This document shows positions 49,993-60,020 of a stretch of DNA of 64,000 nucleotides, piece by piece (positions within the stretch are counted from its first letter, which is position 1; each line of letters starts with the position of its first letter). The translations under genes were made by a program, and so were the position numbers. The notes under the pieces were generated by a model that ran no database searches, was not told the origin of the DNA, and worked only from the letters and a program-made list of their open reading frames with translations. Source of the DNA: Paenibacillus sp. ACRRX (lineage in GTDB: Bacteria > Bacillota > Bacilli > Paenibacillales > Paenibacillaceae); NCBI RefSeq assembly GCF_022346885.1, contig NZ_JAKRNK010000002.1, positions 1,083,075 through 1,147,074 of the forward strand. Reading direction: 5' to 3'.

Positions 49993-52221
49993 CTACGATC
50001 CTGTACGCTTAAATTCTCGAATTACCGCTTTCAATTGTTGCCAGTCTTCGACTTTCAGCTCTTCGTGTCCATATTTGGCCTGCTCAAATAAACAAACGAT
50101 CTGCTCCGCAGACTGCTTCTTGGCCGTCCGCTCATGGCTCCAACGCTCGACTGCCTCGCGAACGGTTTCATGCTTCTCTTTGCGCATGCCGTGCAAATGA
50201 CAATAACTTAACCACAGTTCCGTGTCTGCGATAATATGCTCACGCGGAGTCAAACGGCGCCCGATAAAACGAATCCACCTCATCGTATATCCAATTGAAC
50301 GCCAGCGCAGCAGCATCATAACGAAGGCAAATGCAGCTGCCAACATTAATACGGCCTGGGCAAGTGTTCCTATCCATGCTGGAAGTGACACTTCTTCGGA
50401 TTTGGCAGTCTGCTGATCGGGTTCCTCTTGATTCAAGTCCGTTCCCAACTCCGGCTCTTCTGCCGCAGATGGTGCTTGCAGCCTCGGCATTGTAAAGCCT
50501 GGCGTCGGTTCAAATGCTACCCAACCGTACTCGCCTAGATACACTTCGACCCACGAATGCGCATCCGCATTCGTTACACGAAACGTACCACCCTCATTCG
50601 GATCAGACATCCGTTCTAGCATGGCCTCCGGCATTCGATTATCGATCATCAGATCTCTTGTGCCGGGAGCGTACCCTTTAACCCAGCGTGTCGGAATACC
50701 TACCGAGCGCAGCATCACTGCCATCGTAGATGAAAAATAATCACAATAGCCTTCCTCAATTTCAAACAAAAACGATTCTACAAAGTCCTCACTAACTTTC
50801 TTTCTTATGTCAGGCTTATTTGTGTACTTAAATTCAGTCCTCAGGTAGGACTCAATGAACTTAGCCCGGTCGTAATCGTTAGTGGCTCCCTTCGTAATCT
50901 GCTCGGCCAGACTTTTGACGCGTGCAGGATACTCATTTGGCAGCTTCAAGTACTGATACATTAAAGCACCCTTGATTCCCTCCGTCGGAAAATTGCGAGT
51001 TACTGTTCCTTTTCGCATCTCCTCTGGTGTAGCAGCGGACACTTCAGATAGGATCGTATAGGACTCAGGATACGCTTTATCAGCTCCTGGTTTATAAATA
51101 AGTTCTCCATCATGGCTGTTCCATTTCATACTGCCGCTATGCTTGCCTTTAACCTGATCAAAGGCAGAAATAGTAGCAACGCCAAATAAAATCGGATACG
51201 TCTTGCTGTCTTGCATCGTAAATGTCTGCTTTACTGTTCGCGTTGGAACGTGGGGTTCTAACTGATTCAGTGCCTGAAGCTCTGTACCTGGCTTGGCCGT
51301 CTGCAGGTCCTCAGACTCCAAATCTGCCCATCCATTTCCAATGTAAACGGCTTTGCTTTCTCCTCGCCAGTACCCTCTGTAATCCGCAGTAACGGTCATA
51401 ACAGACTTAAAGTCCATTTCAAAACCGCCGCCAAGATCATAGTCATGTGTGCTGTAACCCGAGGATACGCCGCTGCCGATTCCCCCTCCTGAACCATTGC
51501 CTGCTCCCGCTACTGGGAACCGTTCATTGCTGATCCAGGCCGTATAAGGATCGGTGACGATAGGCGCAAGCCCCGGCATGCTCAGGCCAGAGCAAATAAT
51601 CGCAGAAACAAGCACAATAGCGCTTAAAGTCATCTGGACAGCATAACGCTTGGTGTGGCCGCTTTGAGCTGGAAACTTGTGTTTCATCGTTCTAAAGTGC
51701 AGCGCAATCAACCAGACTAATGATGCAGACATGACCCAAGCTACCTGATCCCACAGTATTTCGGGCGTAAACGAATCCAAGGCGCCTAGCACGATAAATT
51801 GGAGCACCAACAGCATAACGATATGCCAGCTCGTCTTAACCCTGCTCATAAACAACTCGTATGTCAGCCAGATCAGCCCAACCAGCCAAAGATAAGGGTG
51901 GTACTGCAGCAAGCTTTCCAATATGCTCAGGCCTGCATCAGTGGACACCCATAATTGAAATTGCTGTAATTCTTCATATACGGACCATAGGACAACACCA
52001 AGTCCGATCGGAATTCGTACTAGAAGTGACCGTGGGAAGAGCAGTCCTGCAAACACAACTGTATTCAGCATCAGCTTCGTCATTGCAATCGTCTCGTCAT
52101 ACCAATAGGGTACAAGAGCAATTGCCCATTGGTACAGCATAACGTACAGGCAAAGCCAAATTAGCCGATCCTCCCAAAATAAGCCGAAGATACGTTGGGT
52201 AAATTTACTGTCGCGCTTCAT
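49993..52221 (-). CDS. Membrane transglutaminase-like protein (TgpA type, DUF4129 end)
   Basis: A 742-residue protein with six or seven N-terminal membrane helices, a large outside domain with a transglutaminase core (EIEEGYCDYFSSTMAVMLRS for the catalytic Cys, NADAHSWVEVYLGEYGW for His, and an Asp downstream), one membrane helix (AWIGTLAQAVLMLAAAFAFV) and a cytoplasmic DUF4129-like tail. Always found with MoxR and DUF58 genes, as here. Its role, possibly envelope maturation, is not known. Confidence 0.88.
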   Translation of the reverse strand: MKRDSKFTQRIFGLFWEDRLIWLCLYVMLYQWAIALVPYWYDETIAMTKLMLNTVVFAGLLFPRSLLVRIPIGLGVVLWSVYEELQQFQLWVSTDAGLSILESLLQYHPYLWLVGLIWLTYELFMSRVKTSWHIVMLLVLQFIVLGALDSFTPEILWDQVAWVMSASLVWLIALHFRTMKHKFPAQSGHTKRYAVQMTLSAIVLVSAIICSGLSMPGLAPIVTDPYTAWISNERFPVAGAGNGSGGGIGSGVSSGYSTHDYDLGGGFEMDFKSVMTVTADYRGYWRGESKAVYIGNGWADLESEDLQTAKPGTELQALNQLEPHVPTRTVKQTFTMQDSKTYPILFGVATISAFDQVKGKHSGSMKWNSHDGELIYKPGADKAYPESYTILSEVSAATPEEMRKGTVTRNFPTEGIKGALMYQYLKLPNEYPARVKSLAEQITKGATNDYDRAKFIESYLRTEFKYTNKPDIRKKVSEDFVESFLFEIEEGYCDYFSSTMAVMLRSVGIPTRWVKGYAPGTRDLMIDNRMPEAMLERMSDPNEGGTFRVTNADAHSWVEVYLGEYGWVAFEPTPGFTMPRLQAPSAAEEPELGTDLNQEEPDQQTAKSEEVSLPAWIGTLAQAVLMLAAAFAFVMMLLRWRSIGYTMRWIRFIGRRLTPREHIIADTELWLSYCHLHGMRKEKHETVREAVERWSHERTAKKQSAEQIVCLFEQAKYGHEELKVEDWQQLKAVIREFKRTGS

Positions 52222-53477
52222 GCCGAACTTTCCCCCAATCGCACTGGAAGCTGCTGTAATTCAGAGACTGGAATATATGCATATTGATGTCTCATAAGCA
52301 TGGTTCGCAATTCATAATCCTCATCGCTCGGCTTAGTGTGGACATGTATATAATCGCCTTGCCAACCACGCTTAGCCAGTGCAGCAATGTTCGTGAGCTG
52401 AGAGCGATGTCTGCCACCTGATATCCAGGCGACAATACCGCCGTTGCGCAGCTCTGGATGCGTCGCCCATCTGTTTACCCACGATGATTCCATGCGTTCA
52501 CGTGCAGACACACGTGAAGGATGAACAGAGGCGAACCATTGCCGCAGCGCCAGCGTTTCATAGCGGACCGTCTCGGCATCCCACAGGTTCATACCGCTGT
52601 GTATACCCACGATAACAACACGTCGCTGTTGTTGGCGAGAATATGCCGCAAGTGACGCCAAAATGGAAACCGCAAGTTCAAACCTATCGTTATCCTCGTA
52701 GGCATCTATCGATAGATCCAATACAAGCACAAGCTGTGGCAGTCCCTCCGGTTCAAACTGTTTTGACTTTAGCGCACCCGTCTTGGCTGTAGCATTCCAA
52801 TGAATACGAGATAACTTGTCGCCCTGCATATAATCACGAATCCCGTTCAGCGTCGTCGACTCTCTGCGCTGCCTGGACATTGACTGTTCAACCTGGAACG
52901 CCCCTCGCCAAGACTTCAGCTGCTTCGAGCTTTGGACTGGCACGGTCTGCGGCATGACATACAACGACTGCTCCGCGTGGAACGCACCTTCGTAGGCAAA
53001 CAATCCAAACAAATCCTTGGTCCAACACACCGTATGTGAAAATTGATAACAACCTCTCGTTAATGGCGGCGTCTGATAAGTCACAAGTGCGGATCGCTGA
53101 TGATCTAACGTTACAATCGATTCGTGCACATGGACGCGCTCTCCGAAGCGATACAATTCATCATGTACGACTAGATATGGCATGGGCACCCATCCGGGAA
53201 TCCGAATCTGTAATTTGACTGGTATATGGCTGTGTGACATATAGTGCTTTCGTCCTTCGCCTCCTACTTCACGTATGCCACTTGCCCTACGAATGCCGCC
53301 AAAGGCACAGCTCAACCAATAACATCCCAGCAGTGTAGCCATTGTCAGCAGCATGAAAGATGTCTTGCCGCCCTGAAATAAGAAATAACAAATTAGGCCG
53401 ATATAAATGAGCACAGCATAATACAAATATGGGATCCGCATTCGTTGGCTTGATCGCGCTGTATGTGGGTCTGCCAT
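52218..53477 (-). CDS. DUF58 domain protein
   Basis: A 419-residue protein: two short N-terminal membrane helices (PYLYYAVLIYIGLICYFLFQ, SFMLLTMATLLGCYWLSC), a beta-rich part, then the DUF58 segment (GIRDYMQGDKLSRIHWNATA) and a VWA-like fold with a degenerate MIDAS (LVLVLDLSIDAYEDNDRFEL). Partner of the MoxR ATPase upstream and the transglutaminase downstream, with a 4-base overlap. Confidence 0.88.
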   Translation of the reverse strand: MADPHTARSSQRMRIPYLYYAVLIYIGLICYFLFQGGKTSFMLLTMATLLGCYWLSCAFGGIRRASGIREVGGEGRKHYMSHSHIPVKLQIRIPGWVPMPYLVVHDELYRFGERVHVHESIVTLDHQRSALVTYQTPPLTRGCYQFSHTVCWTKDLFGLFAYEGAFHAEQSLYVMPQTVPVQSSKQLKSWRGAFQVEQSMSRQRRESTTLNGIRDYMQGDKLSRIHWNATAKTGALKSKQFEPEGLPQLVLVLDLSIDAYEDNDRFELAVSILASLAAYSRQQQRRVVIVGIHSGMNLWDAETVRYETLALRQWFASVHPSRVSARERMESSWVNRWATHPELRNGGIVAWISGGRHRSQLTNIAALAKRGWQGDYIHVHTKPSDEDYELRTMLMRHQYAYIPVSELQQLPVRLGESSA

Positions 53478-53479
53478 AC

Positions 53480-54436
53480 TTACATCTCCAGTCTTACAGG
53501 CACAGCCACCTGCTGCAGCACGTTACGAATCACATCATCCGCCGTAATCCCATCAATTCTCGCGTCTACACCCAGCACGATCCGATGACCGAGGACGTAA
53601 GGCGTTAGCTTTTTGATGTCATCCGGCGTGATATAACCTCTGCCCTGCAGCCAGGCATAGGCTTTGGATGCTTGCATAAGTGCGATTGATGCGCGTGGAC
53701 TCGCACCAAGCAGCACATGAGGATGCTTGCGGGTATGACGTACAATCTCGATCATGTATGAACCGATAGCGTCATCCATATGAATCTGTTGGATAAGGCG
53801 CTGCACTTGCTCAATCGTCTCAATATCCGTCACAGCCTCTACCCGTTCCGAAGGCAAGCCGTCCATATGACGAGTCAACAGTTCTCTCTCTGTCCGTTCA
53901 TCCGGATACCCAATACGAAGCCTCATCATAAACCGATCAAGCTGTGCTTCTGGCAGCGCATACGTTCCCTCAAACTCGATCGGATTCTGGGTAGCAAATA
54001 AGATAAACGGCTTCGGCAGGTCAAACGTTTCGCCGTCAATGGTGACGTGGCGCTCTTCCATCGCTTCAAGCAGCGCAGACTGCGTCTTTGTCGTAGCCCG
54101 GTTGATCTCATCGACAAGCAGGAAATTGGTCATCATCGGCCCTGGCCGAAATACAAATTGTTGTTCCTTAGGATGGAAAATAAACATCCCTGTGATATCG
54201 GTGGGAAGCAGGTCCGGATTGCACTGAACACGTCTGAACTGCCCATTCATCGTACGTGCCAGCGACTTAATTAACTGAGTCTTGCCTGTACCAGGAACAT
54301 CCTCGATTAAGACGTGGCCTCCAGCCAACATAGCCGTTAACAAAAGTTCAATCTCATCTTGTTTGCCTAATATACAACGTTCCAATGAAGAACGTAATTG
54401 CTGAATGACTGCATGCAGCGATACATGTGAAGACAT
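53480..54436 (-). CDS. MoxR family AAA+ ATPase
   Basis: A 318-residue chaperone-like ATPase. Walker A LIEDVPGTGKTQLIKSLA, Walker B LLVDEINRAT, sensor 1 ILFATQNPIEFEGTYALPEA, sensor 2 ASPRASIALMQA. The start is ATG 54436, with AGGAGG 8 bases upstream. First gene of a three-gene module with DUF58 and transglutaminase proteins; MoxR/DUF58/transglutaminase sets are thought to assemble or activate envelope proteins. Confidence 0.92.
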   Translation of the reverse strand: MSSHVSLHAVIQQLRSSLERCILGKQDEIELLLTAMLAGGHVLIEDVPGTGKTQLIKSLARTMNGQFRRVQCNPDLLPTDITGMFIFHPKEQQFVFRPGPMMTNFLLVDEINRATTKTQSALLEAMEERHVTIDGETFDLPKPFILFATQNPIEFEGTYALPEAQLDRFMMRLRIGYPDERTERELLTRHMDGLPSERVEAVTDIETIEQVQRLIQQIHMDDAIGSYMIEIVRHTRKHPHVLLGASPRASIALMQASKAYAWLQGRGYITPDDIKKLTPYVLGHRIVLGVDARIDGITADDVIRNVLQQVAVPVRLEM

Positions 54437-54911
54437 AAGCATAACCTCCTGGATATACGAATAGGTGCATTTGTAGCATCATAACGGCAGATGCACAAGA
54501 GTATAAGTAAAATAATGCGCTTACAATTTCTCATTTTACACCATTGCAGGAAGATCGTACATGTGGCATAGTGACGAAAAATATTGTTGTTTCAATCTTA
54601 TGACGCACCCGCTTGATGGCTGTTCCGACATCAACAAGTGAAGTCATTATATTACTTGGGAAATGAAATTAAAATAGAAGAAATCAATTGTTTTTTATAC
54701 ATATCAATGCATTTTAAGATGGAGGGTCACATGCAAACAGACTTTGACCTGGTCTGATCCCCCAAATCAAAGCCTGAAGCTATTTAACACCCTATTTTAG
54801 GCTACCAGAGCCTTATCCTTCTTGTGCCTATTTCTTAATGAAGCTTATTACTTAACTGCTGTGAATAACCTTCATAACATAAAAGTCCAGCATATTAACA
54901 TAACAAAAAGC
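54437..54911. other. Intergenic region with a lone 8-codon ORF
   Basis: About 475 bases without a recognisable gene. One short frame stands out on the plus strand: GGAGG, 5 bases, then ATG 54731 to TGA 54757 (MQTDFDLV). No tRNA, no transposase fragment and no clear promoter were seen. Confidence 0.4.
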
Positions 54912-54959
54912 AGCATTAACGTGATCATCTCTCTCATCGAGCATGTCACCTTAATGCCG
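54912..54959 (-). terminator. Terminator of the spoVA operon
   Basis: GCATTAA-C-GTGA pairs with TCAC-C-TTAATGC across an 18-22-base loop, and CTGCTTTTTG follows on the minus strand. It lies about 70 bases past the spoVAE stop. Confidence 0.65.
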
Positions 54960-55030
54960 CACTATAGCAACTAATTTTGGATTTAAACCTGTTATTTACA
55001 GTTAACCGATTGTCAATAATAAGATGTCAT

Positions 55031-55381
55031 TTACCCTTTCGGCCGTACAAATAATGCAGCTAAAAAGGAGAAAACGATCGCCGCCGAGATTCCCGCGCTC
55101 GTTGTCTTAAATATACCCGATACAGAGCCAATCCAGCCTGTACTTTGTAGATCGGTTATAGCGCCATGCACCAACGAATTACCAAAGCTGGTAATCGGCA
55201 CAGTCACACCAGCACCTGCAAAATTGATTAACGGCTCATACCAGCCTAGGCCGTCAACGATAGCACCTGCGACGACAAGAATGGCCATCGTATGTGCCGG
55301 AGTCAACTTCGCCACATCAAACATAAGCTGTCCGATAACACAGATTAATCCACCCACGACAAATGCCCAGAAATAGATCAT
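55031..55381 (-). CDS. spoVAE: Stage V sporulation protein AE
   Basis: A 116-residue small membrane protein of the SpoVA dipicolinate channel. IYFWAFVVGGLICVIGQLMF and GAGVTVPITSFGNSLVHGA are typical. ATG 55381 overlaps the spoVAD stop by 4 bases; GGGGGA precedes it. The longer frame to 55552 lies over spoVAD and is not used. It is the AEb form. Confidence 0.93.
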   Translation of the reverse strand: MIYFWAFVVGGLICVIGQLMFDVAKLTPAHTMAILVVAGAIVDGLGWYEPLINFAGAGVTVPITSFGNSLVHGAITDLQSTGWIGSVSGIFKTTSAGISAAIVFSFLAALFVRPKG

Positions 55382-56394
55382 GTCCCGTCCCCCATTTCCA
55401 ACGTAACTGCGTGAGCGATACACGGGATGCTCTCCCCTTGTTGGTAGGATAGCGGAGAGAGCAGCGCTCCTGTCGCCACAATCATCACCCGCTTCAACTC
55501 CCCTTTTCGCATGCGCCGTAGAATATGCCCGTAAGTAACAACCGCGGAGCAACCACAGCCGCTGCCGCCTGCTTGTACCGCTTGCTGCTTCAGATCATAA
55601 ACCATCAAGCCGCAGTCGTTAAATACCGTCCCCTCCATCGACAAGCCATTTTCTTTAAATAAATCTTTGGCAATGGCATGCCCGACGGAAGCAAGGTCAC
55701 CCGTGACAATGAGATCGTAATCCTGTGGTGTTCGATTCAAGTCAGCCAAGTGCGCCTGAATCGTATCCACTGCCGCTGGCGCCATTGCAGCTCCCATATT
55801 AAACGGGTCTTTGAGACCCATATCTAAAATTTTACCAATGGTCGCCGCAATGACTTTCGGTCCGTCTCCCGTAGGGGCAACGACCGCAGCACCTGCTCCT
55901 GTAACCGTGTATTGAGCAGTCGGCGGCTTCTGAGATCCGTATTCCGTAGGATATCGAAACTGCTTCTCTGCGGTACAATTATGGCTGCAAGTTCCTGCTA
56001 GAACATACTTAGCGTTGCCGCTGTCCACTAACAGTGAGGCAATAGCCAATGTTTCCATCGATGTAGAGCATGCACCAAATACGCCAATGTAAGGTACTCC
56101 CAGATTACGGGCCGCAAAAGTATTGCTAATAATCTGATTCATCAAGTCTCCGCCCAAGAAATAATGAATGTCTTCATCCTTTAGCTTAGCATGCAGTACT
56201 GCTAGCTCTGTCGCTTGCTCAAGCAGCTTGCGTTCGGCCTTTTCCCAGCTCTTCTCCTTCATATCCAAGTCCTCATGGATGAAGTCAAACTCCTTGGCAA
56301 GTGGACCTTCCCCCTCGTCAGGACCAACAACGGTGGCCGCGCTAATAATGACCGGCTTGTTCTTGAACAGCCAAGTCTGGCGTCCTATGTGCAT
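55378..56394 (-). CDS. spoVAD: Stage V sporulation protein AD
   Basis: A 338-residue thiolase-fold protein that binds dipicolinic acid for loading the spore core. YIGVFGACSTSMETLAIASL (the thiolase-like nucleophile region), TGDLASVGHAIAKDLF and AGGSGCGCSAVVTYGHIL are characteristic. Middle gene of spoVAC-AD-AE. Confidence 0.95.
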   Translation of the reverse strand: MHIGRQTWLFKNKPVIISAATVVGPDEGEGPLAKEFDFIHEDLDMKEKSWEKAERKLLEQATELAVLHAKLKDEDIHYFLGGDLMNQIISNTFAARNLGVPYIGVFGACSTSMETLAIASLLVDSGNAKYVLAGTCSHNCTAEKQFRYPTEYGSQKPPTAQYTVTGAGAAVVAPTGDGPKVIAATIGKILDMGLKDPFNMGAAMAPAAVDTIQAHLADLNRTPQDYDLIVTGDLASVGHAIAKDLFKENGLSMEGTVFNDCGLMVYDLKQQAVQAGGSGCGCSAVVTYGHILRRMRKGELKRVMIVATGALLSPLSYQQGESIPCIAHAVTLEMGDGT

Positions 56395-56432
56395 ATGAAT
56401 GCCTCCATTCGTGATTCAGCTTGCACCTGTTG

Positions 56433-56939
56433 CTAATGATGCTGAATATTTATGCCGAATATTAAGTACACCATCGCCACGACAAATGCCGCCACCGTAC
56501 CAAACACAATAACGGATCCCGCAAGCTTAAACATATTGCCCCCCACGCCAAGCACAAGCCCTTCGCTGCGATGCTCAAGCGCTGCCGAGCACATCGAATT
56601 CGCGAATCCAGTAACGGGTACAGCGGAGCCAGCCCCTGCCCATTGTGCAATTTTGTCATATACACCAAGACAAGTAAGGACGACGGACACAAAAATGAGT
56701 AGTACGACTGTAGGTCCTGCAGCCTGCTTCTCGCTCATATGAAGCCAAGTCATAAACAACGACTGAATAGCTTGTCCAATCAGGCAGATCGTGCCTCCGA
56801 CTAGAAAGGCCCGAATGCAGTTTTTGAATACAGAGCGAGCGGGTTCACGCTTCTTTGCCATCTGCTTGTATTGCTGCTCCGATATCGTCCACTTTCCCGA
56901 TTTCCAGTCCGGGGATTTGGACTTCGCAGAAGTCGCCAT
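56433..56939 (-). CDS. spoVAC: Stage V sporulation protein AC
   Basis: A 168-residue membrane protein, mechanosensitive channel component for dipicolinate release. FLVGGTICLIGQAIQSLFMT and AGAGSAVPVTGFANSMCSAA match SpoVAC; it is a paralogue of SpoVAE. Start ATG 56939 with AGGAGG 7 bases upstream; the in-frame ATG two codons earlier is too close. First gene of the operon; spoVAA, AB and AF are absent here. Confidence 0.94.
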   Translation of the reverse strand: MATSAKSKSPDWKSGKWTISEQQYKQMAKKREPARSVFKNCIRAFLVGGTICLIGQAIQSLFMTWLHMSEKQAAGPTVVLLIFVSVVLTCLGVYDKIAQWAGAGSAVPVTGFANSMCSAALEHRSEGLVLGVGGNMFKLAGSVIVFGTVAAFVVAMVYLIFGINIQHH

Positions 56940-57053
56940 AGGCATACCTCCTAATATAAATACGTTTTACATCATCTTAGTTTGAAGATGTCTGCATACA
57001 GTATTTGTCGTTTGAAGCGGGATTATGTTATTTTGGTGTTCCAACATCCGATG

Positions 57054-57230
57054 TCACATTTTGTATATAAAGCATAGACATAGGACAACCAACAGGACAA
57101 ATAAAATGAGAGTCAGTGCATCCAGCCACAGCTTGTGTACTTCTAATATAGGCGGGCCGCTGCTCTGAACATAATGCTGGTGGCCTCGGGTAGAACGATC
57201 AGGTCCTGGTTTGCGAGCCCGCTTTTGCAT
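57054..57230 (-). CDS. Small single-span membrane protein
   Basis: 58 residues: a basic polar N-terminus (MQKRARKPGPDRSTRGHQHY) and a C-terminal membrane helix (ALTLILFVLLVVLCLCFIYK). ATG 57230 follows AAAGGATG at about 10 bases; an ATG four codons earlier is possible. Located upstream of spoVAC on the same strand. I do not recognise the family. Confidence 0.5.
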   Translation of the reverse strand: MQKRARKPGPDRSTRGHQHYVQSSGPPILEVHKLWLDALTLILFVLLVVLCLCFIYKM

Positions 57231-57434
57231 GGACAACAACATCCTTTCTCTATGTCACCACTCGGGACATACTGCACAATATGCGGCTGAAGCCCGTCTA
57301 GCAACTGTTAAAGATATATTTTTCTATGCAGTTTTGCTGTCCACTGTCTGCTCCATAAGCAGTAACCTATCGCACAGCAAAAAACACGCCTCTGCATGAT
57401 GAACAGAAAGCGTGCTTTAAAGTCGAATATTTCT

Positions 57435-58190
57435 CTACAACATAAAGTGAAGGCGTCCAAAGCAATCAGGTACGTGGAAATTAACTGCACCCGTAGGTGA
57501 CCATGCCCAAAAGGAACGCTCGCCTGCTTTGTTCTGGTCAATGCGGAACCAATTCACACGCCATTCCTCTCCAGTCACTGGTACTGTTGCTTGTAAGGCA
57601 GCAAATGGAATCCGCAGTTCATAAGTCAGCCTGATCATTTCGCCATCAAGTGGTTGTGCAGTAACGGACGTGTGCAGTTCGGCCGCATCCCACTCTGGAT
57701 GTAATTGACGAGGCTTGCGCCCGTTATTTTCGATCATCGCATCAAACACAACGTTATGCGGACTTACGTTAAATTCATAATAGCGTTCCCCCGTACCTTG
57801 TGGGTCAATAAACATTTCCACAACATCTGCTTCATACAAAGGATCATCGCGATGTTCATAGGGGCTCCATATATAATCATCATCCGCATAAATCCTGACA
57901 TATAAAGCATCTGTTGTCCAACAAGATGCAATAGATGTGGTTAGATGCGGCAGGTCGGATGTCGTCACATCAAGCAGCGATGTATGCGGCATCTGTGCCC
58001 AATCGCTGTCAGAAGGCATTTGCGCCATAAATCTACATTCATAAATCGGCAGCGGATCTGACAATGCTATTCCAGTATCTCTTGCCTGAACTGATCCCTT
58101 TGCTGGTGAAAGCAAACCACCTTTATCAATTAGGCTTGTAGCGCTATCGGTATGGCTCATTCTTGCTGTATCGGGTGGGGTCTTGTACAT
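57435..58190 (-). CDS. Carbohydrate-binding family 9-like protein
   Basis: A 251-residue protein with a CBM9-like beta-sandwich in residues about 70-251: ADDDYIWSPYEHRDDPLYEA, VVEMFIDPQGTGERYYEFNV, GEEWRVNWFRIDQNKAGERS, FWAWSPTGAVNFHVPDCFGR. No signal peptide, no catalytic domain and no membrane segment, so it is probably cytoplasmic. Such stand-alone proteins are common in Paenibacillus; function unknown. Confidence 0.8.
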   Translation of the reverse strand: MYKTPPDTARMSHTDSATSLIDKGGLLSPAKGSVQARDTGIALSDPLPIYECRFMAQMPSDSDWAQMPHTSLLDVTTSDLPHLTTSIASCWTTDALYVRIYADDDYIWSPYEHRDDPLYEADVVEMFIDPQGTGERYYEFNVSPHNVVFDAMIENNGRKPRQLHPEWDAAELHTSVTAQPLDGEMIRLTYELRIPFAALQATVPVTGEEWRVNWFRIDQNKAGERSFWAWSPTGAVNFHVPDCFGRLHFML

Positions 58191-58391
58191 AGAAGTTCAT
58201 CATCTCCGTCTCCAAGCTGTTGAGTAGCAAACGACCCGGTTGCGGGCCTATTCGCTATTGTTCACTTCTATTTTAGGACACAAGCCTCCCACCTGAAATG
58301 TATTTATTAAAGAAACATCTGTATCTTTATCTGAAACACCATTGGGTAATTCAAATAGAAACTCGAAACTCCACTTCATAAGTGTGGACAG

Positions 58392-59672
58392 CTACGAGGT
58401 TATCTGCCGTGACAGCATATCCGCATCCATATTTTGAAGAGAAGGCATACGTCTTGTCATAGGATCCATGAGCCAAAAAATAGAAACCAAACATACAAGC
58501 ATGCCGCACAGCAGCATAATGGAAGAACTCCCCCAATACGTTCCCAACGCTCCGCCTAATAAAAATCCTAGTGGCATTGCGAGCCCACTAAAGCTGGATA
58601 TCGCCGCCATTACCCGACCCATATAACTTTCTGGAACAAGTGTCTGTACAAAGACAGCTGACGCTACATTGGTCACACCTCCTGGCAGCCATCCTATTCC
58701 AAACAAAACAGCCGCAAGCCAAGGAGAAGTTACTTGAGAGCACAACATCCACAACAGACCACATATCAAAAAAGCTGCAATAAACAACAAACCCAGTCTC
58801 TTTTGCTCAATACGCAGTGCAGGTGCCAGTACCGTACCCAGTATCCCCCCAACAGCCATTGACGCCATTAAAAGGCCATACTGTTCAGGACCATTTCCGA
58901 ATTCAGGCAATATTGACATCAAGGCTCCCCCGGCAAAATTAATGATCAGTATGCCTGCCAATAATCGCTTAATATAAGGCTGCATCAGTACTTTTATACC
59001 ATCTGTCAACTCACGGCCATACTGCTTCATAAATTGTTTTATTTGTATTTTTTCGTGTTCTGCATGCGTTTGAGTTCCGATTGACGTTGAAGCTGCTGCT
59101 ACGGTTAGCATCGAAAATACAAATGCCGTTATAAAAAACAAACTGGAATTGATCAAGAAAAGACTGCTCACACCTATAGCTCCAATAAGCAGGCCACCTA
59201 ATGCATTAAAGGCTGCATCACTGCCCTGATTCGCAGCGGTAAACAACATATTACCCATCGTTAGCTGCTCGCGTGGAAGCACCTTGGGCAAGGCAGCCAT
59301 TTCCGCTGGATACATAAATTGATTCAGGATGGAGATGATTGGCATTAAGATCAGTATTAAAGTGATGGACAAGAAGCCATATGCATACCCAATGGGTACG
59401 ATAAGCAGCAGTAATGCTTGAGTGAGCTGAGTCGTCACCAGCATGCGCCGCAGCGGCCATCTATCAATGAATGGACCGTACAGAAATTGTATGATGCGTG
59501 GAATTGAGGTCAGAAACCCAGCAAGCCCTGTATAAAAGGTCGAGCCTCCCAAGTTGTAAACCATCCACATCGCACCAACCATGTAAAAGCTATCACCCGC
59601 ATTTGCAAATAAACGGCCAATAAACAATTTTGTAAAGTTGCCATTTCGAAAAATAGCGCTCATCCTTCTCAT
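58392..59672 (-). CDS. MFS transporter, DHA3 (drug/siderophore exporter-like) type
   Basis: A 426-residue membrane protein with 10-12 hydrophobic segments. NFTKLFIGRLFANAGDSFYM and ISSFSGLAMPLGFLLGGALG resemble the EntS/macrolide exporter group. The substrate is unknown. It stands alone, with its terminus 200 bases from the CBM9-like gene. Confidence 0.85.
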   Translation of the reverse strand: MRRMSAIFRNGNFTKLFIGRLFANAGDSFYMVGAMWMVYNLGGSTFYTGLAGFLTSIPRIIQFLYGPFIDRWPLRRMLVTTQLTQALLLLIVPIGYAYGFLSITLILILMPIISILNQFMYPAEMAALPKVLPREQLTMGNMLFTAANQGSDAAFNALGGLLIGAIGVSSLFLINSSLFFITAFVFSMLTVAAASTSIGTQTHAEHEKIQIKQFMKQYGRELTDGIKVLMQPYIKRLLAGILIINFAGGALMSILPEFGNGPEQYGLLMASMAVGGILGTVLAPALRIEQKRLGLLFIAAFLICGLLWMLCSQVTSPWLAAVLFGIGWLPGGVTNVASAVFVQTLVPESYMGRVMAAISSFSGLAMPLGFLLGGALGTYWGSSSIMLLCGMLVCLVSIFWLMDPMTRRMPSLQNMDADMLSRQITS

Positions 59673-59902
59673 TCATTCATTCCCCCGACACATTTTTTAC
59701 CAATGTATCATGATAAGATCGCCGATCCATCGGGCCTTAACTGTATTAACGCTTGCACTTAGGATGTACGGACAAATCGGGCTGAAGACGGAGCTGCTGC
59801 GGGTTCAGATTGTCACGCAAAGTAAATGTTGGTCATTGTAGGTTAACCACGCTGAGAGTTGAAATAAATGCAATTACAAACCACTGTGATCAAAAATGAA
59901 AA

Positions 59903-59949
59903 AACCCGCAGGACAGGTTCACTTCTTAAAAGTGTCTGTTCTACGGGTT
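59903..59949 (-). terminator. Terminator of cysK
   Basis: AACCCG-C-AG-ACAG (from 59903) pairs with CTGT-CT-A-CGGGTT (to 59949), followed on the minus strand by TTTTTTC. The remainder of 59673-60020 shows nothing else. Confidence 0.82.
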
Positions 59950-60020
59950 ATCTTCTATCCTGTAATTCCTTTTGTTGTGTTAATGCATGATTGTGGGTTA
60001 ACACACAAATATGCCGATGC

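Noticed and set aside
55382..55552. Long N-terminal extension of SpoVAE
   Set aside because: It lies wholly over spoVAD; the ATG at 55381 has a ribosome site and gives the family length.
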